Translations under genes and position numbers: made by a program
Notes under the pieces: generated by a model
What the model was told of the DNA's origin: nothing
The model's input: the letters and a program-made list of their open reading frames with translations, nothing else
The model's database searches: none
Source of the DNA: Planctomycetota bacterium
Lineage (GTDB): Bacteria; Planctomycetota; J132
Reading direction: 5' to 3'
NCBI GenBank assembly: GCA_003694635.1
Contig: RFKQ01000098.1
Coordinates: 1 to 42,310 of the forward strand
Length of the DNA stretch: 42,310 nt
Shown: positions 33,401 through 41,891 of the stretch, in pieces
How the letters are laid out: each line of letters starts with the position of its first letter
Position numbering within the stretch: the first letter of the stretch is position 1

Positions 33401-33429
33401 TTGACTTTTCTAGCCAAGCCCTGTATCCT
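33401..33429 (+). promoter_or_regulatory. Sigma-70-type promoter for the EEP-family gene
   Basis: TTGACT (33401-33406), a 17-base spacer and TATCCT (33424-33429) are followed by GGAGG (33448-33452), 14 bases from the ATG at 33467. Confidence 0.6.
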
Positions 33430-33466
33430 ATTAAGAAAATGAAATTCGGAGGAAAGCAAAAAAAAG

Positions 33467-34387
33467 ATGAAAACGCCCAATATCTCTAGCTTCTTCCAAA
33501 GAAAAAGCAAACGTCGAAAATGGGGATTGTGGTGCATACTTGGCGGAATAGGACCACTATGGCTAACGATTGGAGCCCTGATTTTTTACACCCCCTATCC
33601 CCCTGAATTTTCTCTTCCAAAAAAGTCAAAAAGCTCCCTCCGCCTAATGACTTTTAACATCGCCCACGGCAGACGCTTAGCCATCCACCAAATCTTTGTT
33701 CCCCCTTTTCAAATCAAAAAAAATCTGGATAAAATTGGAGACTTCCTGCAAAAAACTTCCCCCGATATCGTAGGCCTCCAAGAAGTGGATCAAAACGCAT
33801 TCTGGAGCGGAGGCTTCTCGCACCTAAAATACCTCGCCCAAAAAAGCAAATTCCCCTACTGGAAAATGGGAGTAAACAACCAACGAAAAGGATGGCTTTA
33901 TCTCTTTTATGGCAATGGAATTCTGTCTAAATATAAAATAGAAAATTTTGAAAACGTCCCCTTCGGCCATTCCACCTTCGGCGAAAAAGGCTTTTTGTAC
34001 GCCGAAATCCGCAGGGGAAAACAACGCCTCCCCGTGGTGGTGCTGCACCTAGATTTCCGCACCCCCAACAACCGCCTTCGCCAAGCCAAAATTCTCTGCA
34101 ACTACCTCAACAAACGAAAAAATCCCCAAAAACCTATCATTATGGGCGACTTCAACTGCAACCAAATACAAGGTGATGCCCTAAACTATATCTTAGATAA
34201 ACTAAAATTCTCTAAAAATTGGGTCTATCCTAAAAAAAAATTCACTTTTTCCACCCTCTGGCCGCGAAAATCCATCGACTTTCTCCTCATCCCTCCACCA
34301 TTTACCCTCAAATGGATAAAAGTACTCCCGGTAAAACTCTCCGATCATTTCCCCGTCCTAGCAGAAATTTCCCTCCCCAAAACATAA
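33467..34387 (+). CDS. Membrane-anchored endonuclease/exonuclease/phosphatase (EEP) family protein
   Basis: 306 residues. A basic N-terminus and one TM segment (about 20-43, WCILGGIGPLWLTIGALIFYT) precede an EEP domain: LRLMTFNIAHGR (Asn metal ligand), DIVGLQEVDQNA (catalytic Glu), FGHSTFGEKGFLYAEIRRG, VVVLHLDFRTPNN, IIMGDFNCN (Asp/Asn pair) and VKLSDHFPVLAEI (terminal Asp-His). This is the DNase I/sphingomyelinase-like fold. With one anchor, the domain most likely faces the periplasm and may cleave phosphodiesters such as lipid head groups or nucleic acid; the real substrate is unknown. The epimerase gene follows after 9 bases, so the pair is likely an operon driven by the promoter at 33401. 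Confidence 0.87.
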   Translation: MKTPNISSFFQRKSKRRKWGLWCILGGIGPLWLTIGALIFYTPYPPEFSLPKKSKSSLRLMTFNIAHGRRLAIHQIFVPPFQIKKNLDKIGDFLQKTSPDIVGLQEVDQNAFWSGGFSHLKYLAQKSKFPYWKMGVNNQRKGWLYLFYGNGILSKYKIENFENVPFGHSTFGEKGFLYAEIRRGKQRLPVVVLHLDFRTPNNRLRQAKILCNYLNKRKNPQKPIIMGDFNCNQIQGDALNYILDKLKFSKNWVYPKKKFTFSTLWPRKSIDFLLIPPPFTLKWIKVLPVKLSDHFPVLAEISLPKT

Positions 34388-34396
34388 AGGAAAAAA

Positions 34397-35299
34397 ATGA
34401 AAGTAGCAATCACAGGCTCCAACGGTTTTCTCGGATCTGCCCTAAAAAAAGCCTTAGAAGAAAAAGGTATCCCCACTCTTCGCTTGGTGCGCTCTAAAGA
34501 ACAACTGGAAGAAAATAGCGCTTTCTGGAACCCAATAGAAAAAGAAATTGAAAAAGAAAAACTTAAAGAATGCAGCGCTGTGGTGCACCTAGCTGGCGAA
34601 AATATCTCCAATAAAAGATGGACACCTTCCCAAAAAGAAATCCTCTACCAAAGCCGCGTGCTCTCCACCCAATTCCTCTCCCAAACCATAGCAGAACTCT
34701 CCCCCTCTATCCAAGTACTCCTCTCCGCCTCCGCTATCGGCTATTACGGAAATCGCGGAAAACAAATCCTAACCGAAGATAGCACCCCCGGAACAGGCTT
34801 TCTCGCCAAAGTCTGCCAAGACTGGGAAGCCGCCACCAAACCAGCAGAAAAAAGCGGAATACGCGTCTGCCACCTGCGCATCGGGGTGGTCCTAAACCCC
34901 CAAGGCGGTGCACTCAAAAAAATGCTCCTCCCCTTCAAACTAGGCCTAGGCGGACGATTGGGAAACGGAAACCAATTCCTTAGCTGGATTGCCCTAGAAG
35001 ACCTAGTGGCCGCCATAATCTTCCTACTAAAACATAACGAAATCTCAGGACCCGTTAACCTCACCGCCCCCAATCCCATAACCAATAAAGAATTTACAAA
35101 AACCCTAGGCTATGTCCTAAAACGCCCTACCCTCCTCCCCATTCCAACCCTTGCCCTAAAAATTCTCTTCGGAGAAATGGCGGAAGAAACCCTACTCGCT
35201 AGCACCCGTGCCATCCCCGCAAAACTCCTAGATAGCCCCTTTCTCTTTCAATCCCCAGAACTCCTCCCAGCCCTGCAAAAAATGCTCCTCTCCCTTTAA
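34397..35299 (+). CDS. TIGR01777-family NAD-dependent epimerase (SDR superfamily)
   Basis: 300 residues. The Rossmann nucleotide-binding motif ITGSNGFLGSALKKAL (5-20) and the family signature VVHLAGENISNKRWTPSQK (about 62-81) identify TIGR01777. LLSASAIGYYGNRG (about 108-121) carries the YYG stretch in place of the usual YxxxK, and FLAKVCQDWEAATKP, VLNPQGGALKKML and LGGRLGNGNQFLSWIALEDLVAAI follow. The C-terminal DUF1731-like ending LLDSPFLFQSPELLPALQKML is complete. Members lie in cell-division and envelope contexts (YfcH/SulA-like), but the reaction is unproven. It follows the EEP gene by 9 bases with AAAGGAA as ribosome site, and a small hairpin begins directly after its stop. Confidence 0.93.
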   Translation: MKVAITGSNGFLGSALKKALEEKGIPTLRLVRSKEQLEENSAFWNPIEKEIEKEKLKECSAVVHLAGENISNKRWTPSQKEILYQSRVLSTQFLSQTIAELSPSIQVLLSASAIGYYGNRGKQILTEDSTPGTGFLAKVCQDWEAATKPAEKSGIRVCHLRIGVVLNPQGGALKKMLLPFKLGLGGRLGNGNQFLSWIALEDLVAAIIFLLKHNEISGPVNLTAPNPITNKEFTKTLGYVLKRPTLLPIPTLALKILFGEMAEETLLASTRAIPAKLLDSPFLFQSPELLPALQKMLLSL

Positions 35300-35314
35300 G
35301 GGAAAAACTTTCCC
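35300..35314 (+). terminator. Weak terminator-like hairpin after the epimerase gene
   Basis: GGGAAA (35300-35305) and TTTCCC (35309-35314) form a 6-bp stem immediately past the stop codon. No long U-run follows, but two stronger hairpins lie within 150 bases. Confidence 0.4.
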
Positions 35315-35372
35315 CGAAAAATTTTCATATTTCGTCCTGAAGGTTTTCAGACTTTCCAAAAACTTTTCTCCT

Positions 35373-35456
35373 CGGAACCTTTTTCAAAAAAAGGTTCCGT
35401 ACCTCCAAAAACTTTTGCTTTGTAAGGGGAACCCTTTTTAAAAAAAAGGTTTCCCC
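35373..35456. repeat. Two tandem hairpin repeats in the epimerase / response-regulator spacer
   Basis: Hairpin 1 has a 12-bp stem, CGGAACCTTTTT (35373-35384) with AAAAAGGTTCCG (35388-35399). Hairpin 2 has a 14-position stem with one mismatch, GGGGAACCCTTTTT (35426-35439) with AAAAAGGTTTCCCC (35443-35456). Each is preceded by CCAAAAACTTTT, so they look like copies of one unit of about 55 bases. The whole 338-base spacer (35300-35637) holds no gene. Its left part consists of these units, and its right part carries a direct repeat of CTCTACCCTTGATT (35532-35545, 35550-35563) and the promoter of the next gene. They may double as terminators. Confidence 0.7.
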
Positions 35457-35557
35457 CTACCACCCCTTACCAAAAAACTTTTCTAAAAACTCTACCAGCC
35501 CCCTTTCTTTAAAAAATATTCAAAAAACTTTCTCTACCCTTGATTCAAACTCTACCC

Positions 35558-35586
35558 TTGATTTTCTTACAAAAACTGAATACAAT
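35558..35586 (+). promoter_or_regulatory. Sigma-70-type promoter for the response regulator and kinase
   Basis: TTGATT (35558-35563), a 17-base spacer and TACAAT (35581-35586). The -35 lies in the second copy of the CTCTACCCTTGATT direct repeat. AAAGGAGG is at 35616-35623, 14 bases before the ATG. Confidence 0.6.
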
Positions 35587-35637
35587 ACATCTCTAAATCC
35601 AAAATCCTACCCTACAAAGGAGGAAAGCTAACCTACT

Positions 35638-36003
35638 ATGGCAAAAATCCTTGTCGTCGAAGACGAACGAAACCTCCGCCTTCTCTATGAAGAGGAACTC
35701 ACCGAAGAAGGCTATGAAGTCCTCCTTGCCGAGGATGGACAAAAAGCACTAGAAATCGCAAAGAAAAATATGCCAGACCTCGTAATCCTAGATATCATGA
35801 TGCCTGGCATGGACGGCATCGAAACCCTAGGCAAACTCCTCTCCCAAAACAATAAAATCCCCGTCATCCTCAACACCGCCTACTCCCACTATCGCAACAA
35901 CTTTATGAGCTGGATGGCCGATGCCTACGTCGTCAAATCCTCCGATCTCACCGAACTGAAAAGCGAAATCAAACGCCTCCTCGCAGAACGAAATAAATCC
36001 TGA
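35638..36003 (+). CDS. Stand-alone receiver-domain response regulator
   Basis: 121 residues, a single CheY-like REC domain with no output domain. VVEDERN gives the acidic pair, LVILDIMMPGMDG places the phospho-acceptor Asp at 52, ILNTAYSHYR holds the Thr switch, and VVKSSDLTEL ends in the conserved Lys-Ser/Thr element. It most likely works by protein-protein contact or as a phosphate relay/sink. It lies 32 bases before a large histidine kinase and should share the promoter at 35558, making a two-component pair whose output must be elsewhere. GGAGG is 14 bases from the ATG, longer than usual. Confidence 0.92.
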   Translation: MAKILVVEDERNLRLLYEEELTEEGYEVLLAEDGQKALEIAKKNMPDLVILDIMMPGMDGIETLGKLLSQNNKIPVILNTAYSHYRNNFMSWMADAYVVKSSDLTELKSEIKRLLAERNKS

Positions 36004-36035
36004 ACCCCCCTTCCCATAAATCCAATCCCTCCAAA

Positions 36036-38492
36036 ATGCCTCCCCTTCCTCCAAACCTACAACAACATCTCAAAAAAATTATCCATACCGCCCAACAATC
36101 CCTCCCCGCCTCTCCTACCATCGATCTCTTCTGCCAATTCCTCCTCCAACCCCATACCCTCCCCACCCCTTCAAACATAAACCTCCAACTCAGTAAACTC
36201 CAAACCTTCGTCCATCAACTCCTCCAAACCACCACCCAACTCCTTCCCCATGACCCCGCCCTCTCTTCCTACATTTGCCAACAATTTGCAAACTTCTGCC
36301 AACAGCTCACCCAGCAATGCCTCCTCCTCTATAACGGATTATACGATCCCATCTGCGCTATCGTCCTTCTCAACCCCCAATTCCGTATCCTTCAATGCAA
36401 CTCCAAAATACAAGAATGGACCAACCTCCCCATCCAAGAAATTATCGGTAAAAATATCACCCAACTCCTCCAACACGAAAATCCAAAACACTCCCAAGAC
36501 CTCTGTAAAGTCCTCCAAGAATTTGAAGTGATCCAAGATCTAGAACTCCAACTCCTCTGCGCCAACCAAACCTCCCTTCCCATCGAACTCAGCGCCTACG
36601 CCTTAAAGCAAGAAAATCATATCCTCGGCTACCGCTGCATCCTAAAAGATATCCGCTGCCGCAAAGCCCAAGAAGAAAAACAACGTCATCATACCCAAAA
36701 ACTCGAATCAACCCTCAAGCAAGACCACCAAAAACTTAAAATCATCCAACAAAATCTACAAAACCTCCTCCAATATTCCCCTCTACCTCTCATCGAAGTA
36801 AACCAACAACTCAACATCACCGGCGTCAGCCAAAGCTTAGAGCAACTCCTGGAATATAAGAACCACGAACTCATCGGACAGCCTATCTCTAAACTATGCC
36901 CAAAAGAAAGTCAACAGCGTATCCAAGAACACTACCACAAACTCAACCTCCATTTCTACGGCGAAATGGAACTCAAAATATATACCAAATCCCAAAAAGA
37001 ACTTACCGTCAAAATCTCCTCCATCCCCCTCTACCACGCAGACAATACCCTCAGCGGATTTCGCTCCTTTCTGCGAAATATCACCGAAGAAAAAAAATTA
37101 AAACATGAACTACGACAAAAATTCCAAGAACTCAATATCCTAGACGAAATCGGTGCACTCCTACAAGCTACCCATAAACTCGATGAAGTCCTCTACATCA
37201 TCCTCGTCGCCATCACCGCCGGGCAAGGCCTGGCCTTCAACCGAGCGTTTGTCTTCCTGCTCAACTCCCAAACCAACCACCTTGAAGGACAACTCGCCAT
37301 CGGACCTATGAACGGCCAAGAAGCCCATAAAATCTGGAACGGTATCCAACAAGCTAACCCCAAATTTATCGAACTCCTGGAAGCCTATAAATCCTCCATC
37401 AACCCCAATTCCCCCATCAATCAATTGACAAAATCCCTCAAAATCCCCCATAACCAACCCCATATCCTCACCCATGTCCTGAACTCTCAACAAATCTTTG
37501 TCTTTAAACAAAACGATCCCCCCTCTCCCCTCCATAACCTTGCCAAGGAATTCGCCCAAACTATCCGATCCCACAACTACGCCCTAGTCCCCCTAGTCGC
37601 CCAAAATCAATCCATCGGCGTGATCGCTGTCGATAATCTCATCAACCGCCTACCTATCGATGAGGAAAGCATCCAACTGCTGCGCATCTTTACCAAACAA
37701 GTGGCCTCCGTTATCGAGAGCTCCATCCTCTACAAAGAGCTAAAAGAAAAAGTCAAAAAACTCGAAAACCTCAACCAAGAACTCCAAGATAGCCAACTCC
37801 AACTCAGCCGACTGGAGCGCCTTAGCGCCCTAGGAAAAATGGCTGCCGTGGTCGCCCACGAAATCCGTACCCCCCTCGTAAGCATTGGAGGCTTTGCCCG
37901 CTCCATCCTCAAAGGAAAACTCTCCCCCACCAAACAACAACAATACCTCCATATCATTCTCGAAGAGGTCGAACGACTAGAAATCCTTCTCAACGAATTG
38001 CTCAGCTACGCACGCCCCATGGAACCTAAATTCGACTCCCATTCTATCAACCAAATCCTCGAAAAATGTCTCCTAATGATCGCACCTAAAACCGAAAAAT
38101 ACCATATCCAACTCCACACCCAACTCCAACCTAATCTCCCCAACCTTTGGCTCGATTCCAGCCAAATCCGACAAGCTCTCCTCAATATCCTTGAGAACGC
38201 TATCCAAGCCATGAAACCTCAGCAACAAGGAAAACTCACCATCCAAACCCAACTCAAAGATAATTACGTCGAAATCTCCATCAAAGATACCGGTCCCGGC
38301 ATCGAAGAATCCAACCTAGATAAACTCTTTCGACCCTTCTTTACCACCAAACCCAAAGGCTCCGGCCTAGGCCTAGCCATCGCCTCCTCCATCTTTGAAC
38401 AACACCAAGGCCAGATCCAAGTCAAAAGCCGCCCCCCACAAGGAACCACCTTCTTGCTCTATCTCCCCCTCCCCAAGCAACAAAATCCATGA
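36036..38492 (+). CDS. PAS-PAS-GAF sensor histidine kinase (soluble, HisKA/HATPase_c)
   Basis: 818 residues with no TM segment. A helical N-terminal region (1-100) precedes PAS1 (about 105-215), PAS2 (about 245-355, LLQYSPLPLIEVNQQLNITGVS), a GAF domain (about 365-565, LAFNRAFVFLLNSQTNHLEG), a coiled-coil linker (565-595), and the HisKA H-box ALGKMAAVVAHEIRTPLVSIGG with phospho-acceptor His608. The ATPase domain has N-box NILENAIQAM, G1 DTGPGIEE, F-box FRPFFTTKPKG and G2 GSGLGLAIA. This is the NtrB/AtoS-type cytosolic sensor that perceives small molecules or redox state. Its partner is the REC-only protein just upstream. Base use is extremely C/A-rich. GTG/ATG starts within the first residues cannot be excluded. 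Confidence 0.92.
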   Translation: MPPLPPNLQQHLKKIIHTAQQSLPASPTIDLFCQFLLQPHTLPTPSNINLQLSKLQTFVHQLLQTTTQLLPHDPALSSYICQQFANFCQQLTQQCLLLYNGLYDPICAIVLLNPQFRILQCNSKIQEWTNLPIQEIIGKNITQLLQHENPKHSQDLCKVLQEFEVIQDLELQLLCANQTSLPIELSAYALKQENHILGYRCILKDIRCRKAQEEKQRHHTQKLESTLKQDHQKLKIIQQNLQNLLQYSPLPLIEVNQQLNITGVSQSLEQLLEYKNHELIGQPISKLCPKESQQRIQEHYHKLNLHFYGEMELKIYTKSQKELTVKISSIPLYHADNTLSGFRSFLRNITEEKKLKHELRQKFQELNILDEIGALLQATHKLDEVLYIILVAITAGQGLAFNRAFVFLLNSQTNHLEGQLAIGPMNGQEAHKIWNGIQQANPKFIELLEAYKSSINPNSPINQLTKSLKIPHNQPHILTHVLNSQQIFVFKQNDPPSPLHNLAKEFAQTIRSHNYALVPLVAQNQSIGVIAVDNLINRLPIDEESIQLLRIFTKQVASVIESSILYKELKEKVKKLENLNQELQDSQLQLSRLERLSALGKMAAVVAHEIRTPLVSIGGFARSILKGKLSPTKQQQYLHIILEEVERLEILLNELLSYARPMEPKFDSHSINQILEKCLLMIAPKTEKYHIQLHTQLQPNLPNLWLDSSQIRQALLNILENAIQAMKPQQQGKLTIQTQLKDNYVEISIKDTGPGIEESNLDKLFRPFFTTKPKGSGLGLAIASSIFEQHQGQIQVKSRPPQGTTFLLYLPLPKQQNP

Positions 38493-38562
38493 CGCTGTGA
38501 AATTTCACTCCCCACTAAGCTAAAAAAACAAGACCTCTCCCCCTCAAAATAACCAAAAATCC

Positions 38563-39744
38563 CTACTGAAACGCCGAAAAACCTGTAATATCCTCCCCCA
38601 CAATCAACGTGTGAATATCATGCGTTCCCTCGTACGTGTACACCGTCTCCAAATTGCACATGTGCCGTATCACATGGTGCTCGTCCACAATCCCATTGCC
38701 ACCCAGTATATCCCGCGCCAACCGCGCAATCCTCAAGGCATGGTAAACATTGTTCCGCTTCGCCAACGATACCTGCGTGTGCCTCAACTCTCCCCGATCT
38801 TTTAACCTCCCCAACTGCAAAGCCAATAGCTGCGCCTTCGTAATCTCCGTCAACATGTACACCAACTTCCGCTGAACCAGCTGGAACGAAGCTATCGGCT
38901 TGCCAAACTGCACCCGATTGCGCGCATAATCCAACGCCTCCCTATAACACGCCATCATCGAACCTATCACCCCCCACGCAATCCCATAGCGCGCCTGATT
39001 CAGACACCTCAACGCCGCTTTTAAACCCTCCGCCTTCGGAAGCAAATTCTCCCGCGGTATCTCCACATCGTCCAAAAATATCTGAGAAGTTATCGAAGCC
39101 CGCATGGAAAATTTCCCCTCTATCTCCCTAGCCTCAAATCCCTCCCTCTCCGTCTCCACCAAAAAACCCCGAATCACCCCATCCTCCGTCCTCGCCCATA
39201 TCACCGCCACATCCGCAATATGCCCGTTGGTGATCCACATCTTGCTCCCCTGCAAACGCCATCCCGACGACGTCTCCACCGCCCGAGTCTGAAGGCCCCC
39301 CGGATTGGAACCATAGTCCGGCTCCGTCAAACCAAAACAACCCACCGCCTCCCCCTTCGCCAACAACGGCAACCATCTCTCCTTCTGCTCCTGCGTGCCA
39401 TACTCCCAAATCGGATACATCACAAGCGCCCCCTGCACGGAGATGAAACTCCGCAAACCACTATCGCACCTCTCCACCTCCTGCAGCATCAAACCATATG
39501 AGACATTGTTCACTCCCGCACACCCATAGCCCCGTAAATTCGCCCCCAATAGGCCCATTTTCCCAAACTCCGGTATCAGCTCCTCCGGAAAGGTCCCTGC
39601 CCGGAAATGCTCTACAATCAACGGCATACAACGCCTGGATACAAACTCCCTCACCGCATCCCTCACCTCCCGCTCCTCCGGCTGCAATAAATCCTCCACA
39701 CCATAGTAATCCACACCCTCAAATAAATCCTGATCTGCTCTCAT
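38563..39744 (-). CDS. gcdH: Glutaryl-CoA dehydrogenase (acyl-CoA dehydrogenase family)
   Basis: 393 residues, full length for this FAD enzyme. GCDH-specific blocks are LRGYGCAGVNNVSYGLMLQEVERCDSG, then LRSFISVQGALVMYPI with the Arg that binds the glutaryl carboxylate, and GCFGLTEPDYGSNPGG. Also present are KMWITNGHIADVAVIWART, RASITSQIFLDDVEIP, and the C-terminal ETVYTYEGTHDIHTLIVGEDITGF with the catalytic Glu in YEGT. It oxidises and usually decarboxylates glutaryl-CoA to crotonyl-CoA during lysine, tryptophan or aromatic-compound breakdown, passing electrons to ETF. No partner (ETF, thiolase, hydratase) lies in the window. The 70-base spacer to the convergent kinase contains a GTGAAATTTCAC palindrome (38497-38508). 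Confidence 0.95.
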   Translation of the reverse strand: MRADQDLFEGVDYYGVEDLLQPEEREVRDAVREFVSRRCMPLIVEHFRAGTFPEELIPEFGKMGLLGANLRGYGCAGVNNVSYGLMLQEVERCDSGLRSFISVQGALVMYPIWEYGTQEQKERWLPLLAKGEAVGCFGLTEPDYGSNPGGLQTRAVETSSGWRLQGSKMWITNGHIADVAVIWARTEDGVIRGFLVETEREGFEAREIEGKFSMRASITSQIFLDDVEIPRENLLPKAEGLKAALRCLNQARYGIAWGVIGSMMACYREALDYARNRVQFGKPIASFQLVQRKLVYMLTEITKAQLLALQLGRLKDRGELRHTQVSLAKRNNVYHALRIARLARDILGGNGIVDEHHVIRHMCNLETVYTYEGTHDIHTLIVGEDITGFSAFQ

Positions 39745-39838
39745 CGCTCCTTCTTGAAAAACCTCTTATCAAAAGTTTTCCAAGCCTTTCGAAAACATCT
39801 ACTTCAATTCTTGTGAAAAAATCTCCCCCCTCAAAACT

Positions 39839-41851
39839 CTATTTCCACAAATCATACTCGTCCTCATCCACCACCACACTCCCCGCTAGCCAATCGTGCA
39901 AACCCCTCTTCTTGGGATGAAACGCAATCATCAAAAAACCCATTCCCCACAATACCAAAGAGAGCCAATATCCCAAATAACGACACGCCGAGGCAAAGAA
40001 GCCTAAATGCCTTCCCTCTTTGTCAAGAACCTTTAAACCAAACATTCGCTTGCCAATCGTCCCGCCCAACATAGAAGTGGTCAAAATAAAATACAACGCA
40101 CCCGTGTAAAAAGAAAACCCAAATAGGAAGTCGTCGGACACCTCTAGATCATGTATCGCCAAAGCCAAAAAAATGATCAACAAAATACAATCCACACTCA
40201 TCGCCATAAATCTGCGAGCAAATCCACCGTAGATATGGGCATTCTCTGACTTGCGATTGATCTTGGGCACCGGGGGAGAAGATTTCTGAACCTTTTTCTT
40301 CTCGTCCGTAAATCCCTCCTGCACCTTCTCCACTCCCCCTACCTTCCCTCCTCTCCAAAGGGAGCGCCAGACCTTGAATAACTCTCCAGCATCGCTAAAA
40401 CGACGCTGAACATGCGTGCAACAGCGCTGGTAAACCTCGTCCAACTTTTTGGGAATGTCCTCCCTCCATTGGGTGGGCAAATCCACTCCCTGGGGAGGTT
40501 CACCTACCAACATTTCGTAAAGAATTACCCCCAACGAATACACATCGCTCTGAGGCTGAAGCCCCTTCCCCTCCCCCTGCCGCAACTCCGGCGCCATGTA
40601 CAACTGCGTCCCCCCCACTATCCCCTCCCCACGCGCCGTGGAATGAGCAAAGGAATGGTGTAGAGATTCAACCTCCACACAGCGAGAGGAAAGCCCAAAA
40701 TCCGCTATCTTTACCCTCCCCAACGCCGAGCGGCGACTGCGCTGAAGCAAAGCCATCCGCTCCTGCAATACCTGCGCCCAAGCATCCCCTCCCTCTAACG
40801 ACGTAAACTCCAACTCCTGCTCCAACCGAGTCAACTCCCTATCTATGTACCTCAACTCCTCCAAACGAGGTGAGGCCAATAAAATATTCTCCGGCTTCAA
40901 ATCCCCATGCACAATCCCCGCCTCATGCGCCACCGAAACAATCTCTAAAAGCTCCGTAAAAACCCTCAAAACCTCCTCAAATGTAAGGCGCTTTCGCTCC
41001 TCTAAATAATGCCGCAAACTTACCCCCTCCACGTACTCCATCACCAAATAAGGCGGACGACTCTCCACATCCATCCCATAAAACTCCACAATCCCTCCCC
41101 CTAACCCCCGCTTCCTCAACAGCTCACCCAACTTAAACTGAACCATCGCCTCCCGCTCCAATACCTCCTCACCAACCCCCGCTTTGTACACCTTGACCGC
41201 CACCACCTTCTCCCGCAAAAAATAATGACGCCCCCGCCAAACCTCCCCAAAACCACCCTCCCCAATCCTCGACTCCAACACATACTCCCCCAACCTCGCC
41301 CCCTCTACCACAAATCCACCTCCTCTAGCCTCCCCCCCTTCACTACCAACCGCCACTCTCCCATTTCCATGTCGCTTTGCCATTTCACTGTCTCCTTCCC
41401 ATAAAGAACGCTCAATGTCCTCCCGAACTATCCCTAAATTTAAAAGCGCTATGCGCGCCACCCCACCCACCGGCTCCAACAACGCCAACAACAAATGCTC
41501 ACTCTGAATCCGTGAGGAATTGTACCTGCGCGCCTCCTCCAACGCCCGCTCCAATACCAACTTCGCCGACGAAGTCAACGGAACCGCCTCCAACGACCTC
41601 TTGGCGGACGCCGGCATCATCTGATACAACGGCAATAACCGATGCACCTCCTGACGAACCCGCTCAAAAGAACGAGAAGAACCCTTCATCCACTGCAAAA
41701 TTAAACGCGCCGCCCCACAAAATGACTCCCCACAAATCCCCAATAAAATATGCTCCGGTCCCACCGGCTGCTGCAAAAACGCAGCTTCCTTCCTCGCTTT
41801 CGCCAAAATAGACCTCACCATCTTACCACAATAACTCTCTACGCTCTTCAT
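39839..41851 (-). CDS. Ser/Thr protein kinase with N-terminal Clp-N repeats and C-terminal RDD membrane domain
   Basis: 670 residues in three modules. Residues 1-150 are a ClpA/B/C N-domain pair (QPVGPEHILLGI and LTSSAKLVLERALEEARRYNSSRIQSEHLLLALLE). Residues about 187-500 form a Hanks-type kinase with Gly loop IGEGGFGEV (196-204), Lys220, catalytic loop HGDLKPEN (315-322), DFG (384-386) and APE. Arg before the catalytic Asp is Gly, so it is a non-RD kinase. A 57-residue insert separates the loop from DFG (about 323-379), far longer than usual. Residues about 543-670 are an RDD domain (FARRFMAMSVDCILL ... GTIGKRMFGLKV) with TM helices. The Clp-N part may bind substrate peptides, and the RDD part anchors it to the membrane. 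Targets are unknown. Confidence 0.9.
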   Translation of the reverse strand: MKSVESYCGKMVRSILAKARKEAAFLQQPVGPEHILLGICGESFCGAARLILQWMKGSSRSFERVRQEVHRLLPLYQMMPASAKRSLEAVPLTSSAKLVLERALEEARRYNSSRIQSEHLLLALLEPVGGVARIALLNLGIVREDIERSLWEGDSEMAKRHGNGRVAVGSEGGEARGGGFVVEGARLGEYVLESRIGEGGFGEVWRGRHYFLREKVVAVKVYKAGVGEEVLEREAMVQFKLGELLRKRGLGGGIVEFYGMDVESRPPYLVMEYVEGVSLRHYLEERKRLTFEEVLRVFTELLEIVSVAHEAGIVHGDLKPENILLASPRLEELRYIDRELTRLEQELEFTSLEGGDAWAQVLQERMALLQRSRRSALGRVKIADFGLSSRCVEVESLHHSFAHSTARGEGIVGGTQLYMAPELRQGEGKGLQPQSDVYSLGVILYEMLVGEPPQGVDLPTQWREDIPKKLDEVYQRCCTHVQRRFSDAGELFKVWRSLWRGGKVGGVEKVQEGFTDEKKKVQKSSPPVPKINRKSENAHIYGGFARRFMAMSVDCILLIIFLALAIHDLEVSDDFLFGFSFYTGALYFILTTSMLGGTIGKRMFGLKVLDKEGRHLGFFASACRYLGYWLSLVLWGMGFLMIAFHPKKRGLHDWLAGSVVVDEDEYDLWK

Positions 41852-41891
41852 CGCTCACCTCTTCACTACCCTGTACAAAAAATTCTGCCCA

